Shown here piece by piece: positions 33,903 to 47,162 of a DNA stretch of 64,000 bases. The DNA is from Isoetes taiwanensis (taxonomy: Eukaryota > Streptophyta > Lycopodiopsida > Isoetales > Isoetaceae). Numbering within the stretch: position 1 is the first letter of the stretch; the number at the start of each line of letters is the position of its first letter. The notes below the pieces were generated by a model. The model made no database searches. It worked only from the letters and a program-made list of their open reading frames with translations, and was not told the origin of the DNA. The stretch lies in the NCBI GenBank assembly GCA_021234155.1, contig JAJEKV010000020.1:19773018-19837017 (forward strand), read 5' to 3'. The translations under genes were made by a program, and so were the position numbers.

Positions 33903-34191
33903 TTCCCTTGACCATTTTTCCGCCAGCGACGACTGTCCTAGGGTATTTGGGGTACGCCCGATCCAATGGAACCACTTTCTCCTTCATTTGAACTACCTAC
34001 AAAAATTTATAACCCCTCCAAACTTGGGGCCTCCAGTCGCCCTAACTTCTTTAAACCTACAATTTCTTACTTTAACCTAACACAAAGCCAAACATCAAAG
34101 AGGACTAAGCAACACACTAGATTAGCCTCCTCCTAACTAACGAGCTACGAGTTAGGGTTTGGCCAGTGCTATGATTTCGAGCAACCGAAAT

Positions 34192-34202
34192 CTCTGATAC
34201 CA
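34192..34202 (-). promoter_or_regulatory. Primer binding site for initiator Met tRNA
   Basis: On the minus strand TGGTATCAGAG follows the 5' LTR after a single intervening base. This is the usual plant LTR-retrotransposon PBS complementary to the 3' end of tRNA-iMet. It fixes the element's orientation. Confidence 0.95.
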
Positions 34203-34203
34203 C

Positions 34204-35817
34204 TGTGACGCTCCCTGAATATACACGACCCTCGGCCGTATACATACGGGGACTATCCCCTCCCATGGCGTCCATCTCGCCATGAGCAGGGCCCTCCGTC
34301 TGACCCGGGCCATCTACTTAGAGATGCTCGAGTGAAGGGCACGGAGGTGTCATTCGGCCCACGCCTTCAATGGGCTCCTACGTCGCGGAAGCATGAATAC
34401 AAAGGGTTAGCACACAGCATAAATCATATATAATTAACCACCACGAAGGGTGGCACATCCATCCAAATACCAATGGCAAAGAATATGCATCTAAACCTAG
34501 GAAAACACCCCAAACCTCAGGTTCTACCCCGGCTCAGACTCCAGTGAGGATCGACTGACGGCTAGGTCTCAAGAGTTCAGCAGACCGAGTCTTGGCATGG
34601 CGTTGGCTGGCATAGAACATCGGCTAGGGTTGTCCACTCCATCCGCCCCTCCTGTGCACACTTTGCAAATGGGTCGATTCACGCTATGGCTTTGCTATAG
34701 CCTTCCGGATACGCAGACTCAAGGTATCACCCTTTTGAGTCTACTCCAGGGTTCATGATGCCCCGGTCCGATGAGGCAGGTCAGGGAAGCGTCCCCTTCC
34801 AGGATCACAGTGGTTCCATGGGTGAGCTAGAGAATACGTGCCGCATCAGCGACCCCCGCATCCGTACCCAACTTACTCGCCCTAAATCTACTCAAAGTGC
34901 AAGATGCTCCATACGGATCACATTTCTACACCCAGGGAGTGTCAGACCCATACCCGGCCCTCTACGTGACCGGCTATCAGGCTTAGCCCACTGTAGGAGT
35001 CTCAGGAGCCTTAGGAGCCTTTTATGTTCGTGCAAGACCCCACCCCCACTTCACCACTGTGTTCTTTCTCTGGTGCTAAGCCAGACCATAGCGTCTACGA
35101 CCCGGTGGTCTCTTGTACACAGGCCGCAACTAATGGGAATATTACAGGGCTCTATCTAGGAGCATACTATCATATATGAGCTCAGAGGTCTCTACCCCCC
35201 CTTTAAACCCTGTTTAATGGAAGCTACCGAAATACTTCATAGATACATCAATCATTCCTTAACAGAGCACCATTCATAATTGAAATGTAATCCTACTTAC
35301 CAGAGAAGGGTTAATCTCAACAAAGGCAAATCAGAAAAGAGAGTACTGAAGTACTATCCTACAATCACAAGCTAAACTACTACTAACCCGTGTTTCGGCT
35401 GGAACCGTTATCGTGGGGTGCTTCCATAGTGCTGTAAATAGGGTGGCAGCAACAGCTAGTGGTTGTTCAGTGATTTTGGTGAAGTCAGCAACAACTGCTC
35501 CTTGGGCGCTCAACTGGTTCGATTTTGGTTGATATGGGGGTGGTGATCCACCTTATTGGATCCAATTAGTAATCCCCATGCTGGCCAATCGAGTTTGGCC
35601 AGGTGGCGCCTTCCCAAACCATACTTGGCTTAATTATCCTTCTTAATTATTAATTTCCTTAATCCTAGGTTATTATCCTTAATGATTTAATTAACATAGC
35701 TAATTAAATCCCTTTTAGGTCAACCCCTAGGTAATCATACCCCATGGTGGCGTATCTATACTGGGTGACGTGTCAAAGTAGTTATACATATACCATATAA
35801 ATACTTGGAACGTCACA
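34204..35817 (-). repeat. 5' LTR of the chromovirus
   Basis: 1,614 bp, paired with 19143-20746. Promoter and polyadenylation signals should lie here. I did not find a single decisive TATA box. Confidence 0.95.
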
Positions 35818-35822
35818 GTACT
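35818..35822. repeat. Target-site duplication (right) of the LTR retrotransposon
   Basis: GTACT, identical to 19138-19142. Confidence 0.95.
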
Positions 35823-37750
35823 CATAATAATGTAGTTAGTCTTACAAATGGGCATGGAAAGGTACCATCAAAATATGGCAGAGTGTTTAACATGCAAGTG
35901 CCACCTTCTTACTTTTCATTCTGGAAGAATTTGCCATTTGCAGTAGCCCATGTAACCAAACAGATAGCAGGGACCAATTGGAAAATGAAATAGTTACGAA
36001 GAGTGGCTCCAAATCAACATATTTCTCCAGCACATGATAATCAAATTCTTGTTTATGGTTATACCTACTTCATAACGATAGTACAAATTTTTTGTCATAA
36101 GTGATATTGTACTCTACTACAGTACTGATGCTGAAGGACAGCAAGGAATCCATAGTTGAGATGCAACTATACCAATTTCATTAAAATTGGCTTCAACTCG
36201 TCTACCTAAGATTGTCTTCCAACAATGACCTACATGTAAGATTCTGCCAAATAATACTGAAATTAAATATGTAGGGACGATCACAAAATAGAGGCAACAA
36301 TACGATGTCAACGCTGTCTGACCTTGTCATTTCCCATAGCAAAACTATTGTAAGGAAGAAGAACTCAGTTAGTGTAGTTCATGTTAGTACCACAGACATG
36401 AACATGCTCCAAATTGCAAAGCCTATGTGCCATAGTTCAACCCTGCAACCTCAAAAACTTGTTTTGAAGAACACAAATTTTAGAAAATAGTGGAGTACAG
36501 ATGTACCAGACACCAAGTTTAATTTTATGAACTGGCAAGCTAATCCATGATGACAAAGATGTTCTTATTGAAATAATTAATGTGCTATAACAGTCCTAGA
36601 TACCAAAATTGTCCGGTTCATGCAACAGGCTATTGGACACTAACAGAAATTTTACAAATGATCACTTCGACGAAATATTTATGGATGTAAACATTGACTT
36701 ATTATTGAATGCTAGATAGTTATCTGATGAGATGATTCTGATGGCCTATCTTCATCAGTTACCCCATAAATACCGCTTTCTACTTTGCCCCTTTCTATTT
36801 TTTCCTTTTCTACCTGACATAACAATAGATAAACCTATACCATGCAGTTCAAGCTATGTCCATGATCCCAATCAATTGAGCAAGGGGCAAATGGCTAGAA
36901 CCAGAAAAACAAAGTTAAAGGCAGCTGTTAACATACCACAATCAATGATCATAAGGAGCATCCAGTTTACTGCCATAGATCTTTACATATTCTAAAAATG
37001 TAAGAGATGAGAGCAAGGTAATGTGGTAGGCAAGGCAAATGAAGTGCAAATGATTGTGAGAGTATGAAACTGATGAACCTGCATGACAAGTGAATGTGTA
37101 GTTAATAAAAATAGAGCAGCCATATGGAAATGTGATGGCAGTTTGATGAATGTGGTAGGAAATGGTGAGATAGAAGAGACTTATATGGATCAAGGGCAAC
37201 TCTTGAGCAGATTATCATGTAATGGATGTATAACAGGGTGATCCTGCATATGACAAAAAGTTTGTTAGTGCAAAGAGCTGCTGTTATGGCAGGGATCGCA
37301 GCAGCATCATATGTAGAGATGTGAGGAAGAAAATAAAGTGTGCAAATGAGAATAAGGTGTATGAATGAGCTTTTCAGATGCCCCTGCATGGAAATCAATC
37401 ACTTTAGTGATGATAACTCAAAATCTTCGCCTTGTATGAGCTGGAACCTGCATGTATCTCATTGTTCTTGCATTAGTCACAGCAGTAGATCACCAAAGCA
37501 TGAAAGAAATTGAACTTTGCATTAATCCTGTCTAATTGTGCAAGCACCTAAAACTAATTCTTGAACTACTCTTAAGCTTTTTTTTTGTCTTTTCTTTTTC
37601 TGTTTTTTAGATTTTACAAATATGATCAGCAACTCAAAAGCAACCCAAGCTAACCTATCTACAAAACACTATCCGATTTTAATCAAACAAACTTAAGGCA
37701 ACATGTTGTTGCCAATACCTCTTCAAATGTAAGATATTAATAGGATTTGG
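35823..37750. other. Non-coding stretch, nothing recognised
   Basis: AT-rich DNA without recognisable coding sequence. Before the retrotransposon inserted, this was contiguous with the sequence left of 19138. Confidence 0.4.
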
Positions 37751-37790
37751 CTTTTTCTTTTTCTTTTTCTTTTTCTTTTTCTTTTTCTTT
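37751..37790. repeat. (CTTTTT)n microsatellite
   Basis: About seven CTTTTT units directly precede the shared repeat that hosts the Helitron. The paralogous copy at 59931 has only one unit. Confidence 0.9.
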
Positions 37791-40700
37791 GATGATGTTC
37801 TCACAAAGACTATCAATCAATCTTGTTAATTTGGGTTTTTCCGGTTAGGCTAGAAATCTTTTTGGATTTTTTCTTAGGTCGATTTTCTATGATTTTGAAG
37901 GTTCTGGTCGTCGGTAAACTTTCCCGATTTCCAAAAATCGCAGAATTTTTTCCCTATTCTTCTGGGTTCTTGGATTTCCACCCTTGCCCTATCGAGAGGC
38001 ATAGTGCATGATGCCGATCAAATCTGCATGCATCTTGGTGGCGTTTATGAGGATATCGTTGGAGGATTCTTTTTGCATCGACCTTCGCTGTCAGTGTCGG
38101 ATGGTACCTGTTGCATTCTCACGACATGAATCTATTATTGTAGACTCCGATACAACTATATGTAAGATGTTTTGCTGGCTTCCGCCATAGTAGGTGTAAA
38201 TTCAATTTTTGAAGTCTTCTTGCATTTCAGACCATTTTTAGAGCACTCCATGTTAAATCTTTGATTGTTCTTTTGTTCTGAAGTATACATCCAGGTTTGG
38301 TTTGTTTGATGTCTTCTCAAGTTGTGGTAGGTAGTAATATCTTCTTAGGCTTAATGCCTTTGCTGCTTTTATTTATTATAGATGGATCTTCCATGTTTAT
38401 GGTTTTTAGATCAGTTGGAACCCACAGCGCATTTCTCAAACCATCCAAGCTGTTGTTCAAGGTAAAACTGTGAACGTATTTCTTTAACCATTTGATCAGC
38501 TAGAATATGGACCTTTTTCTCCACTCCGCAACAGATTTAGAGTATTTGACATATAAAGCAGGAGCTTATTGTTGAAATTATTTATCATTTTCTGTAATAT
38601 TTAATAGGCTTTGCTCCATTTCATGAAGGGACAGAAACATGTTCCTTGCTAGGGAAGATTATTTTTGTTCTTATAGTTTAAGGAGTCCTCATACATTTTC
38701 CCAAGCAACATTTGTCTTTTTAACAGTTTTAGGGCGCTTTTATCTGACGATTATGCCTCATGTTCTTACAAGAACTAAGGTGCAGTTCCTTATTTGTAAC
38801 CTTTGAATTCTTCTTATTATTTTCAATAGTTGATATAGAGAGAGCAAAGGTGAGAACATATGCTAAATACAGATTGATGTAAAACAAAGTTGCCAGGCTT
38901 CCAGCTTTCATAACTGCATGTGAACATTTGGATAACATTGCACTGCAGTGTCTATTAAGTTTTTTATATTCTAATAATGATTGCATATATGTTCTAAATG
39001 CTTAAATGTATGCAATGTGTAAGTTGCAGAGTCAGTACTTCTCGCAGTCAAACTTATGTTCAGTCTCATATACATTGGTTAAGAATGGTTACTAGATACA
39101 TATTTGGAGACTATTTGGGAAGTGTGCAATGGCTTTTTGGAGTGGGTACAAAGACAGCATACAAAGTAAAGCACAATTTTTATGCAATTTTAGCCTATCT
39201 ATATGCAGAAAAGCATTATCTGGGTTTTTTAATGCAGCAATACAATATAATGAGATGGCAAGCAGCTGTAGATAGCTGTAGATGCAAGTGATCTTGATTT
39301 AGCAGTGTATTGACGTCTATGATGTCCTGGAATGTCATGCAGGTAATCTTACCAATGACATTGTTTATCTGCCAGTACTGGCATCACAAGAACGTAATCT
39401 ATTTTTCATGCTCATTTCAGTGCTTCCAAATTCTTTACTGGTTTTGTCAGGATACTCAAACAAGTCAGGCAAGGACTCTTCATTCTCTTATAACAAGCTA
39501 TTCAATCAACATGTTGTGTTGAAAGGTTCGTAATTTGGTATGCGGCCAAATCTTTATTTTGATTAAGTAAATGTAACCCCTACGTGTCTCTGAATTTCTC
39601 TAACATGAGCCCTAATTATAGCATCTCTCATTCAATTTTTGTTGCTATACGAGGTGACACATTCCACTAATTGCAGTCTCGCAGTTCAACATAGCAATCA
39701 TTTTTTCTTTGCTTCATTCCACCATGACTATTTTACTGTATTCCATGCTGTCTTACTTTTTCCAGTACATTAACCCCATGGTTTAACTACTATTGTAGAT
39801 CAATGTATCTTCAGGCCCTTACTGAATACAAGATATTTCATCTTCACGCTTCTATGTACCAGTCCGAGCTTATGCTCTACAGATCCTTCACGGTATAGTA
39901 TTTGCCAGTTTGCATAACAAAATGTTTGTGCCCTCTTAAGAACATAATTTTTATGATTCTCATTCCAGGAAGCTCATTGCCATCTACAGGGGAAGTTCCG
40001 GGAGCTCTTTGTGCTTCATATGCATCCCCAACAACATCCGGGTCAGACCCAACTGAAAACCCAGTCCTTCAATCAAAAAAATGCTTTTAATATTGCGTCC
40101 ATTTCTTCTTTTGTTTTTTCTTCTCTTCAAATTTATCCCTTTGCACTTTTCCTTCGCTTCATCAAGGACATAAAGTCATTGTCAAGCTTTATTAAAACAA
40201 CCTTGCAGTTCTATCTGACCTATTTCATTTCTAGAGATAGTTTGAACTATACTGCAGGCTGTGATCTTGCCTCAATAGACAACTCAATACAACCGTCCTT
40301 CAATAAAGGTCCTAGCATATCAGAATATCTCAAACATTCCATATTTTTAACACATCAAATTGTATAAAACACTCTATATCCCATTCACGCTTGAGCTTTT
40401 TAAACATGATCATTTCCAGATGCTATCTTTTCCTAGCATAGACATTTATCACATCATTGACATTAATAATTAGATAATGAGCTCTGCCAATTGATCTTAC
40501 AAACGAATGTGATGTTAATTATGTTTGATTATAACTTGCATTGCTATTTGCAGGTTATATTTTAATCCATGACACCTGCAAGACACGTTCACATTAAAAC
40601 TCGAGCTTTTCAGTCAATAGGCTTCAGTAAGAGCATGCCCAACGTCAGTTGACGTGGTTCTCGATTTTGATTGGCTGTTTCCGACTTAAATCTGAGTAGG

Positions 40701-41329
40701 TTCATTGGTAACTCTTTTGATCATGATGACATATCAAAATATCTGTGGTAGGATTCTTATTTTCAGTGCATCAGACTGTGCACGGCAGGGCGAAAGCTGC
40801 ATATCTTATGTCTATGATATGTTTAGAGCTGCAGCAACATATATGTTCCGTCCACTATGGAAAATCAACCTCCACAGTTAGCAATACCATGAGCCCAATG
40901 CCTGGACAAACTTTCTAACTTAGAATCACAAGGTTGGGAAGATGCATTTTTTTTCCCATATATTGGTTGGCATGCGACTTACAGTTAGCGATGCCATTCA
41001 TGCAATGATTTTCATTGCATCATTGTGCATCACATCATTTTCCGCCGTTATATTGTATATTAATTTAATGGGTCTATCGTCGTTGCATTTCTAAATGGGA
41101 ACTCTCTAATGGTCAATGTTTACAGTAAACCTGATACAAGGTGGCCACTATGATTGTTTCTTCCCAGCTCTTGGGTAGAACAATTCATCTAAAACATTGT
41201 AACAAATGCTGCAGCAAAACTGGGCTATCTAACCATTCTTACCATAAAATTATTTTGGTAAAAGTATCAAGCTAATGAAGAATATTCATAATTGAACGTT
41301 CTCCAATTTAATGCTCATAAACTTTAGAG

Positions 41330-41640
41330 CTAGAAATGCTTGAACATGATCAAACTTGGATGTCCATAAACCTTTAGAGATGGAAAGGTTGGATGAAAGT
41401 AGGACAACAAATAAAAGGCCAATTCCAATGAAGACAATGTATAATATATTGATGTCCATAAACTTTAGAGATAGAAAGACTTGAACATTATCCAAGTTCA
41501 TGTCCATAAACATTGATGTCAAACTTTAGAGATAGATAGATAGATAGATAGTAGTTTTAGAGATAGATAGAAAGGCTTGAACATTATCCAAGTTGATGTC
41601 CATAAACCTTTGGAGATAGAAAGGCTTGATGAAAGTACAA
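41330..41640. repeat. Minisatellite-like repeats within the Helitron
   Basis: Imperfect repetitions of GATGTCCATAAAC, CTTTAGAGATAGAAAG and CTTGAACATTATCCAAGTT, with an embedded GATA tetranucleotide run at about 41530-41550. They lie close to the Helitron 3' end. Confidence 0.75.
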
Positions 41641-41651
41641 ACACAATGCCA

Positions 41652-41679
41652 CGATTCTATTGCAATAGCAATAGAATCG
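41652..41679. repeat. Perfect 12-bp hairpin inside the Helitron
   Basis: CGATTCTATTGC (41652-41663) and GCAATAGAATCG (41668-41679) with an AATA loop. Confidence 0.9.
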
Positions 41680-41950
41680 CCATTCCTTGGATGGGGACGC
41701 CCTACCTTGCTCTCCTATTTATACCGCCTCCTTCCTCATTTCCAGCCATCGGCGTTCTATAAATGGTACAATATCTAATGTCCAAGTCATATTTTTTTTA
41801 ATGGTTTTGTATCTTTATCTATGAATTTAGAAGGTTTGCTCTATATTACCCCCGCCCGCTCCAAATCGCATTGTTTATTCTAGCCAATGATGAAACAACC
41901 CCCTCTTCACATTGTTCCTAAAGCCCGGCAACGCCGAGCACCATAACTAG

Positions 41951-42815
41951 TGTACAATTAAAGTTCAAAAACAATTAAAAGACTTCGTTTAGAGTGAGCA
42001 CATATTTCCCAATACCTACCCTGGGTTTTTAAGCCAGGCCACATCAGGTACTCCTACTCCCATGTATAAGTGATTTAAAATGTAATCAATCTACTCAGGT
42101 TAGCAATTTAATCATATGTTCATATATTTATTTTTCGGATGTTTTAGACATAATAGCTTCAACATTTACTTTTCTAATAGAACTTTTCATAATTTTCACA
42201 TCAAGATTCATGTATTAGTTTTAAAGATAAACTCACTTATAGTTTCAATATATCAGCATTCATATTCAACATAATAACTCCCTTTTCAACTGTGTTGTTC
42301 AACAAATTTTCAATCCCTTTATCGAACCATATCTTATATTCGTTAGAAACTTTATATCCATTAGCTTTAGCTATCACTTATATGCACGTCATGCCCATGC
42401 ATAACATCCAAATGAAAGGATTCAATATTTTTCCTTTTAAAACAAGATAATCTGTTTAACCATGATTCTAAAGCACGATTTTACCATTGTACATCAGGCA
42501 TTCTTATCAGGCATTCTTAAGATGCCGATGGTTATTAGCCATTGCAATCCTTTCTATCAATGGTCCAGTATTACAATAAAAAAGGGGGATCTCACCCATT
42601 TTTTGTCCATGTCTTGATGATAGCCACATTGTTCTCGTGGTCCATAGCCACATTCTTCACGTGGTCCACCAATTGTAACAAATCCAACTGAAAACAAGTC
42701 CAGGAGAGAATGTTTTGGTTACCTGCACCCAAACAATGCGTAAGTTAGCAAGTTCATGGTAACTACACAAGGGGCGTCAGGTAAGCAGTAAAACATTCTG
42801 GCTCATCGCCCTTCA
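41951..42815. repeat. Dispersed ~870-bp repeat, copy 1 (interrupted by the Helitron)
   Basis: Together with 37784-37812 this matches 59931-60829, with scattered substitutions and small indels (for example, the second copy has an extra ATCAGTGTTCATAT). The content is non-coding. Both copies end at the same point (CATCGCCCTTCA), so this is a repeat family with a defined edge, perhaps an unclassified transposon end. Confidence 0.85.
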
Positions 42816-42863
42816 CCTATTATTTTCAGTAAGAATAACAAATATTTGAATGTATATTCTAAC

Positions 42864-44259
42864 AGTATTAGCTTATCTGGGGTGGTACATCAGAAGGTGC
42901 TGTTGTTAAGGTATCCTGGGCTAAGTGCATCAAGCCTAAGGCGGCTGGTGGGCTTGGAATGTTGGACTTCCGTCTACAAAGCCAGGTCATGATTTCAAAG
43001 TTCATTTGGAGGCTCCTCCTTGATAAAGATGACTCTCCTGGCTTAAGGCTGGTGCGGCAATCACTTCTGCAGTGTCTCCCCTTTCACAAGGCAACTATCA
43101 AGCCTAGTCTCACATGGGCCTTGTTGTATCCTCTGCATCCATATCCAAATGCTTCCCCATTCCTTAAAGGTCTGCTTGCTTCCTGGGATGCGGTTAGATC
43201 TTTATTCCATGTTAATCCCCAAGCGTGTGCTTCATTGTCAATGTCATGCTGGTGGCTTCCCCTGCAAGGTATGCATGATCAGCAGCCTTTATGTGCACTT
43301 GTACATCCAAAGACCCAACGGCGTTGGCGGCTAGCTGGGGTTTTAACGATTGCAGCTTGGTATGATTTTGGTAATCTTTTGTCATGGGAGGCTTTTCACA
43401 CGAGATTTACATATACTGAGATGGGATCGCAAACTGGGCCGGGTGGCTGATTTTTGTCGTCCAATGTGCAAAGCAACCACGGGCCGATGTGCCTATTTGG
43501 ATATGTGATGCACGCCTTGCCGTAAAAGTTTGTTTCTTCCACGCATGTGCTGCTTTTAGATTGTGAGCCTCTTCCCCATCCCAAAGATCGGCATCTTCGT
43601 GTTCCTCAACCCACGGTGGAGAAGTGTTTGGATGTGGACATGGGATAAATTGATCCACCCTAAAGTGTGTCGCTATGCGATGGCAAATTCTCCATAGATG
43701 TGTTCGAGTGAATGTCTTGGTTCACAAGATGAATCCTAGAGTCTCGTGATCGTGCCCTCTCGTGGGCCAACGTGTTGAAACTATTGAACACTGCTTCTTC
43801 TTGTGCGACCATCTACGGCTTGCTTGGGAGTGGTTGTTCACTCTTTTCAGTGTGTCTCTCACTAGCCAGGAGATCCTACTTGCACTTTATCCCCCTGTTT
43901 GGCCTATCTTGCGTAAGCGGGCATTTCATCTTGCTTCTAGTTGGATTTTGTGGTCTATCTGGCAGAGGCGACGTTTGTGGATTTTCCAAGGTGCACACAT
44001 CTCTGATCAGTAGCTTCTCCATTGTGCTCAGCAGAAGATCACTAAAGCTTATCGTTGCTCATCTCTAGCTGATGATAAAAAAGAGATAATTTGGCAGACG
44101 TATTTACGGTGTTCTTCTTATGCATAGACGGGTGTTTTTGCCTAGTTGGGTCAGCCTATCCACTAGGGTTTTATTCCTGTCTGTGCATTGTGTATTGTGC
44201 CTTTGTTCTTGTCAATAAAAAGAGCCTCACGTCCTTCAAAAAAAAAAGTATTAGCTTAT
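42864..44259. repeat. 13-bp target duplication around the LINE fragment
   Basis: AGTATTAGCTTAT occurs at 42864-42876 and 44247-44259, immediately flanking the truncated LINE and its poly(A). Confidence 0.9.
42877..44246 (+). mobile_element. 5'-truncated L1-type LINE (ORF2 C-terminus)
   Basis: The insert starts within ORF2 at IWGGTSEGAVVKVSW, followed by KCIKPKAAGGLGMLDFRL and FIWRLLLDKD, the plant-LINE region after RT. Further on, in another phase, is the zf-RVT-like block VETIEHCFFLCDHLRLAWEW. The 3' end has a short UTR and ends in an A run at 44237-44246. Frameshifts and stops are frequent. The 13-bp target duplication shows that the truncated copy inserted as such, which is typical of L1 retrotransposition. 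Confidence 0.88.
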
Positions 44260-46390
44260 ATCATCCAAATCATATATTGGATCATGCAAAACAAGCTGTT
44301 ACATCTGCCCTGTATTCAAAGCTAAAAACAGTGACACGTCTGCTACAAAACTCAAGGACATGCAACACTCAAACTATGAATTTAATTAGACAAGTGTATA
44401 GCATATCCCTTCACCATACTTCCACTTTACATAAGTGTACAGACCAATTGTACAACTTTAAAAGGTCTTATTTTCAGCATAATCACAGCTGCTTAACTCA
44501 GCAGTTTAAACAAGCATAAATATAGCACAACATTAAGCTATATCAGCTCCCTAAGGCATAAAATACCGTACTTATGTGCAAACAAGATATTTAGAAGACA
44601 TGCTCAGCCACAAATTCCTTATATGACAATAGAGCAACTTCAAAACTCGAAGTTAACCACTAAATAATTAAAAGACTCGTAAGCATTATTAGCAACAGCT
44701 CTAGACCAGGATAAGAAGATGTAAATAAGAACTTTGGTACACCGTACTTTAACCCTATTATATAACCCAACAGTCTTGTTGCAATACATGCATAGTATCA
44801 GCACGCATGGGCTCATAAGATCCCATACAATATGTACTCAGGGTCTGCACTTTTAGTTAGAATATACAGATGGACAGGTGCTTATAACCAGCACATAGGG
44901 TGGGGCATTTAAGAAACCAACTACTATGCATCTAATCCAATATCCATCTAACCCAACTGCCATATTTAATTTATGATGCATAAATTACACCTTATTCATC
45001 ATTTGAGCTCCATGTCTTTATTTGCCTGTAGATTAAGCACATTCTTCACCGAAAATAGCAAATTAACTGACCTGATTAGGAGCTCCACAAACTTGGGCAT
45101 TTTGCATTGCTTCACATCATATGGTCTTTTGCTGAAGCAGCCCATTTCGATTTTGTATGGAAAGAGCACTTTGCGCCATGCTCTCCATGCCATTGGTATG
45201 TTGCATGTTGCAGATGCCTTTGGGCATATCTAACTCCTTTGAATAGACATGCCATCAAGCCACAGACTACAAGAGCGTCACGATCACCTTGCAGCTCAAT
45301 TTTTATCCCTAAAATATGACAATGCCCAACAGAGCTTCAACATATCGTCTGCTGCATGAATGGCTCTGCTTCAGCTGTTTCCTACAGCATTGGATTAAAT
45401 GAAAATGTGGCCATCACAGACCAGGTCATAATCTTCACTGCCAGTTACAGGCCATACAAGAACCTCCACTCACAAAAGAGGATTGGCGCCATAGCCGATC
45501 CTCCCGAAACCTAGAAATAACAGAGATATAAAAGATCTTGGAGTTTGGCACTTTGGCAGAATTGCATTTACATGCATTCCTTTATAAACAAGGTGCTGCG
45601 CACAAAGGGTTGCTTTCCAGTTTCTTGAAGGTGAGGTGGCCTAAATCTAAACGTGAAGTTATGTATTCAATAATTTATATTTAAATTAAAGTAGACCCCT
45701 ACCATGTTCTTACAATCAGTTTGTAGTTCCCCTATATTCATATACAAGCCCGTCCACAAGTGCCCCTCGATCGAATTGTGTATGTAACTGAGTAGTTTAG
45801 TGTTTTTATGGATAGAATTTTGAATTTATGTCTCCGTGGCATCTGGTCAACAACTGGATTGACCATATTAGATAAGTTTGTACTCCCATCCTCGTAAGTC
45901 AGCTTTGCATCACAAAACTTCCAGGTAAGGAAAAACAACTCGTCATAACCCATTTTGTAGCCGCAACTTTATTTTTTTATAGCATCCTGCATCAACTCTC
46001 TAAAATGACTTTGTGATGGCTCCTCTATTCTCGTGAACTCACCCACTGAACATATCGCAGTTGGATTACCATCATCTGTGGCCTCCTCTATGGAGTGTAT
46101 ATTAAGAAATGGTACTCATTCTGTACAGTGGAAAAGCGCTTGTTTGTAGGCAAAGTGTTTCTCTAGAGATGTAATATACATGTATTCACGAAGCAAGCTT
46201 ACTACATCATGCGCAATAAGACACTGCAGGGTATGATATCTCGAGATGCTCAAAGGGTTTTGTTACTTGAAGCAGGGCTCTGTTATTTCATGTTTTTGTA
46301 ACCAATGCTTTGTCACTTGAAGTTTTTTGTAAGTAGGCATGCATTTCTTCTGAGCTTGCTTATGTTTTTTAAAGGTCAGGCACCTTAAAT
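44260..46390. other. Non-coding stretch, nothing recognised
   Basis: Before the LINE inserted, this joined 42863. Short frames such as 44999-45193 on the minus strand are open but match no family that I know. Confidence 0.4.
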
Positions 46391-46479
46391 TTTCTTTGTT
46401 CCTTCACTGGTCTTACATATTTTTTTATCGATATTTTCTCAATGCAACCACAATGACACTGCATGTAAGGGAAACCCAT

Positions 46480-47162
46480 AGCCATATGCCTTGTTTCATA
46501 CGTCATTCGCCCAGGCGTTTATTACGCAAGCTTATGCACACCTTGAAGAGATTCCAACGTATAATTTTGGAGGAAGCCTGGCGCATGAGCGGCTAGTAGA
46601 GCCGCCTCGAAACTTGCATATTGCAATCTCTCACTTGCCCATGAAAAGACGCAGACTCATTGCCTCCATTCGCACAGGGGCACATCATTTTCGAATTGAG
46701 ACAGGCAGATGGATTGGTGAGCCACGTCAGGACAGGCTCTGTCAATGCTGCCAAATGGGAGTCATTGAGGATGAATCTCATACCCTTCAAAGTTGCCCAG
46801 CATATGATCAAATCCGGACGCGATATGCTGAGTTGGTCAGGCCTGGCCAGCCGCTACATGTGACATTGAGCACGGCATCCGTACGGATGCTAGGATCATA
46901 CCTTCAGGATGTCATGGACATGCGAGATCAGCTATGTCCTCGGGCACGCACTTGACATGTACATACACATTTATTTCATGATGATATATACTTGTACAGT
47001 TTGACAGCATTCTTATTACTGCCACGGTTTTTCCCTCGAAAACCCTTCGGGGCGGGGGTTTTTTAACCCGGATAGTAATAAGTTTGCTGCGCTCCTTCTG
47101 GGTCCCATAGGCCGATTGGTCTCAGTGGACGATAAAAAAACTATTCTATTCTATTCTATTCT
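46480..47162 (+). mobile_element. 3' end of a second non-LTR retrotransposon with (ATTCT)n tail
   Basis: The frame 46491-46955 ends in a zinc-knuckle-like motif, CQCCQMGVIEDESHTLQSC, spaced C-x2-C-x9-H-x4-C, followed by PAYDQIR. This is how many non-LTR ORF2 proteins end. A GC-rich 3' UTR follows (GAAAACCCTTCGGGGCGGGG could form a stem), and the element ends in tandem ATTCT units (47140-47162) instead of poly(A). The 5' boundary is uncertain. The different tail and C-terminus set it apart from the L1-type copy at 42.9 kb. Confidence 0.7.

Larger units (their letters stand above)
19143..35817 (-). mobile_element. Complete Ty3/gypsy chromovirus LTR retrotransposon with extra 5' ORFs including a histone H3
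   Basis: The element spans 16,675 bp, of which about 2.4 kb is a later nested insertion. It is bounded by 1.6-kb LTRs (TGTGACG...CGTCACA) and a perfect GTACT duplication. In sense order (right to left) it holds: 5' LTR, initiator-Met-tRNA primer site, an ORF pair split by one stop, a histone H3-like ORF, a 466-residue ORF, a 162-residue ORF, gag, protease, RT, RNase H, integrase with a chromodomain, polypurine tract and 3' LTR. The gene order PR-RT-RH-IN and the terminal chromodomain define a chromovirus. The LTRs are very similar by eye, so insertion is fairly recent. Gag-pol carries two frameshifts and the nested insertion, so this copy is not autonomous. The extra ORF block upstream of gag is unusual for chromoviruses. 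Confidence 0.95.
37813..41950 (+). mobile_element. Non-autonomous Helitron with exact borders
   Basis: The 4,138-bp insert begins TCAATCAATC and ends CATAACTAG, lying between A (37812) and T (41951). The paralogous sequence at 59931-60829 reads straight through as AAGACTATGTACAATT, giving the empty site at 59962/59963. A hairpin (CGGC-AAC-GCCG, extended by GC/GC) sits 11-12 bases before CTAG. The TC start, CTRR end, AT target and 3' hairpin are all Helitron hallmarks. No Rep/helicase frame is present. The interior has exon-like stretches with GT/AG borders (for example around 38382-38460 and 39970-40090), which may be captured gene pieces. Confidence 0.92.

Noticed and set aside
34755-35159. 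134-residue plus-strand frame and a 60-residue minus frame shared with 19.8-20.4 kb
   Set aside because: They lie inside the LTRs, recur only because the LTRs are duplicates, and have no protein similarity.
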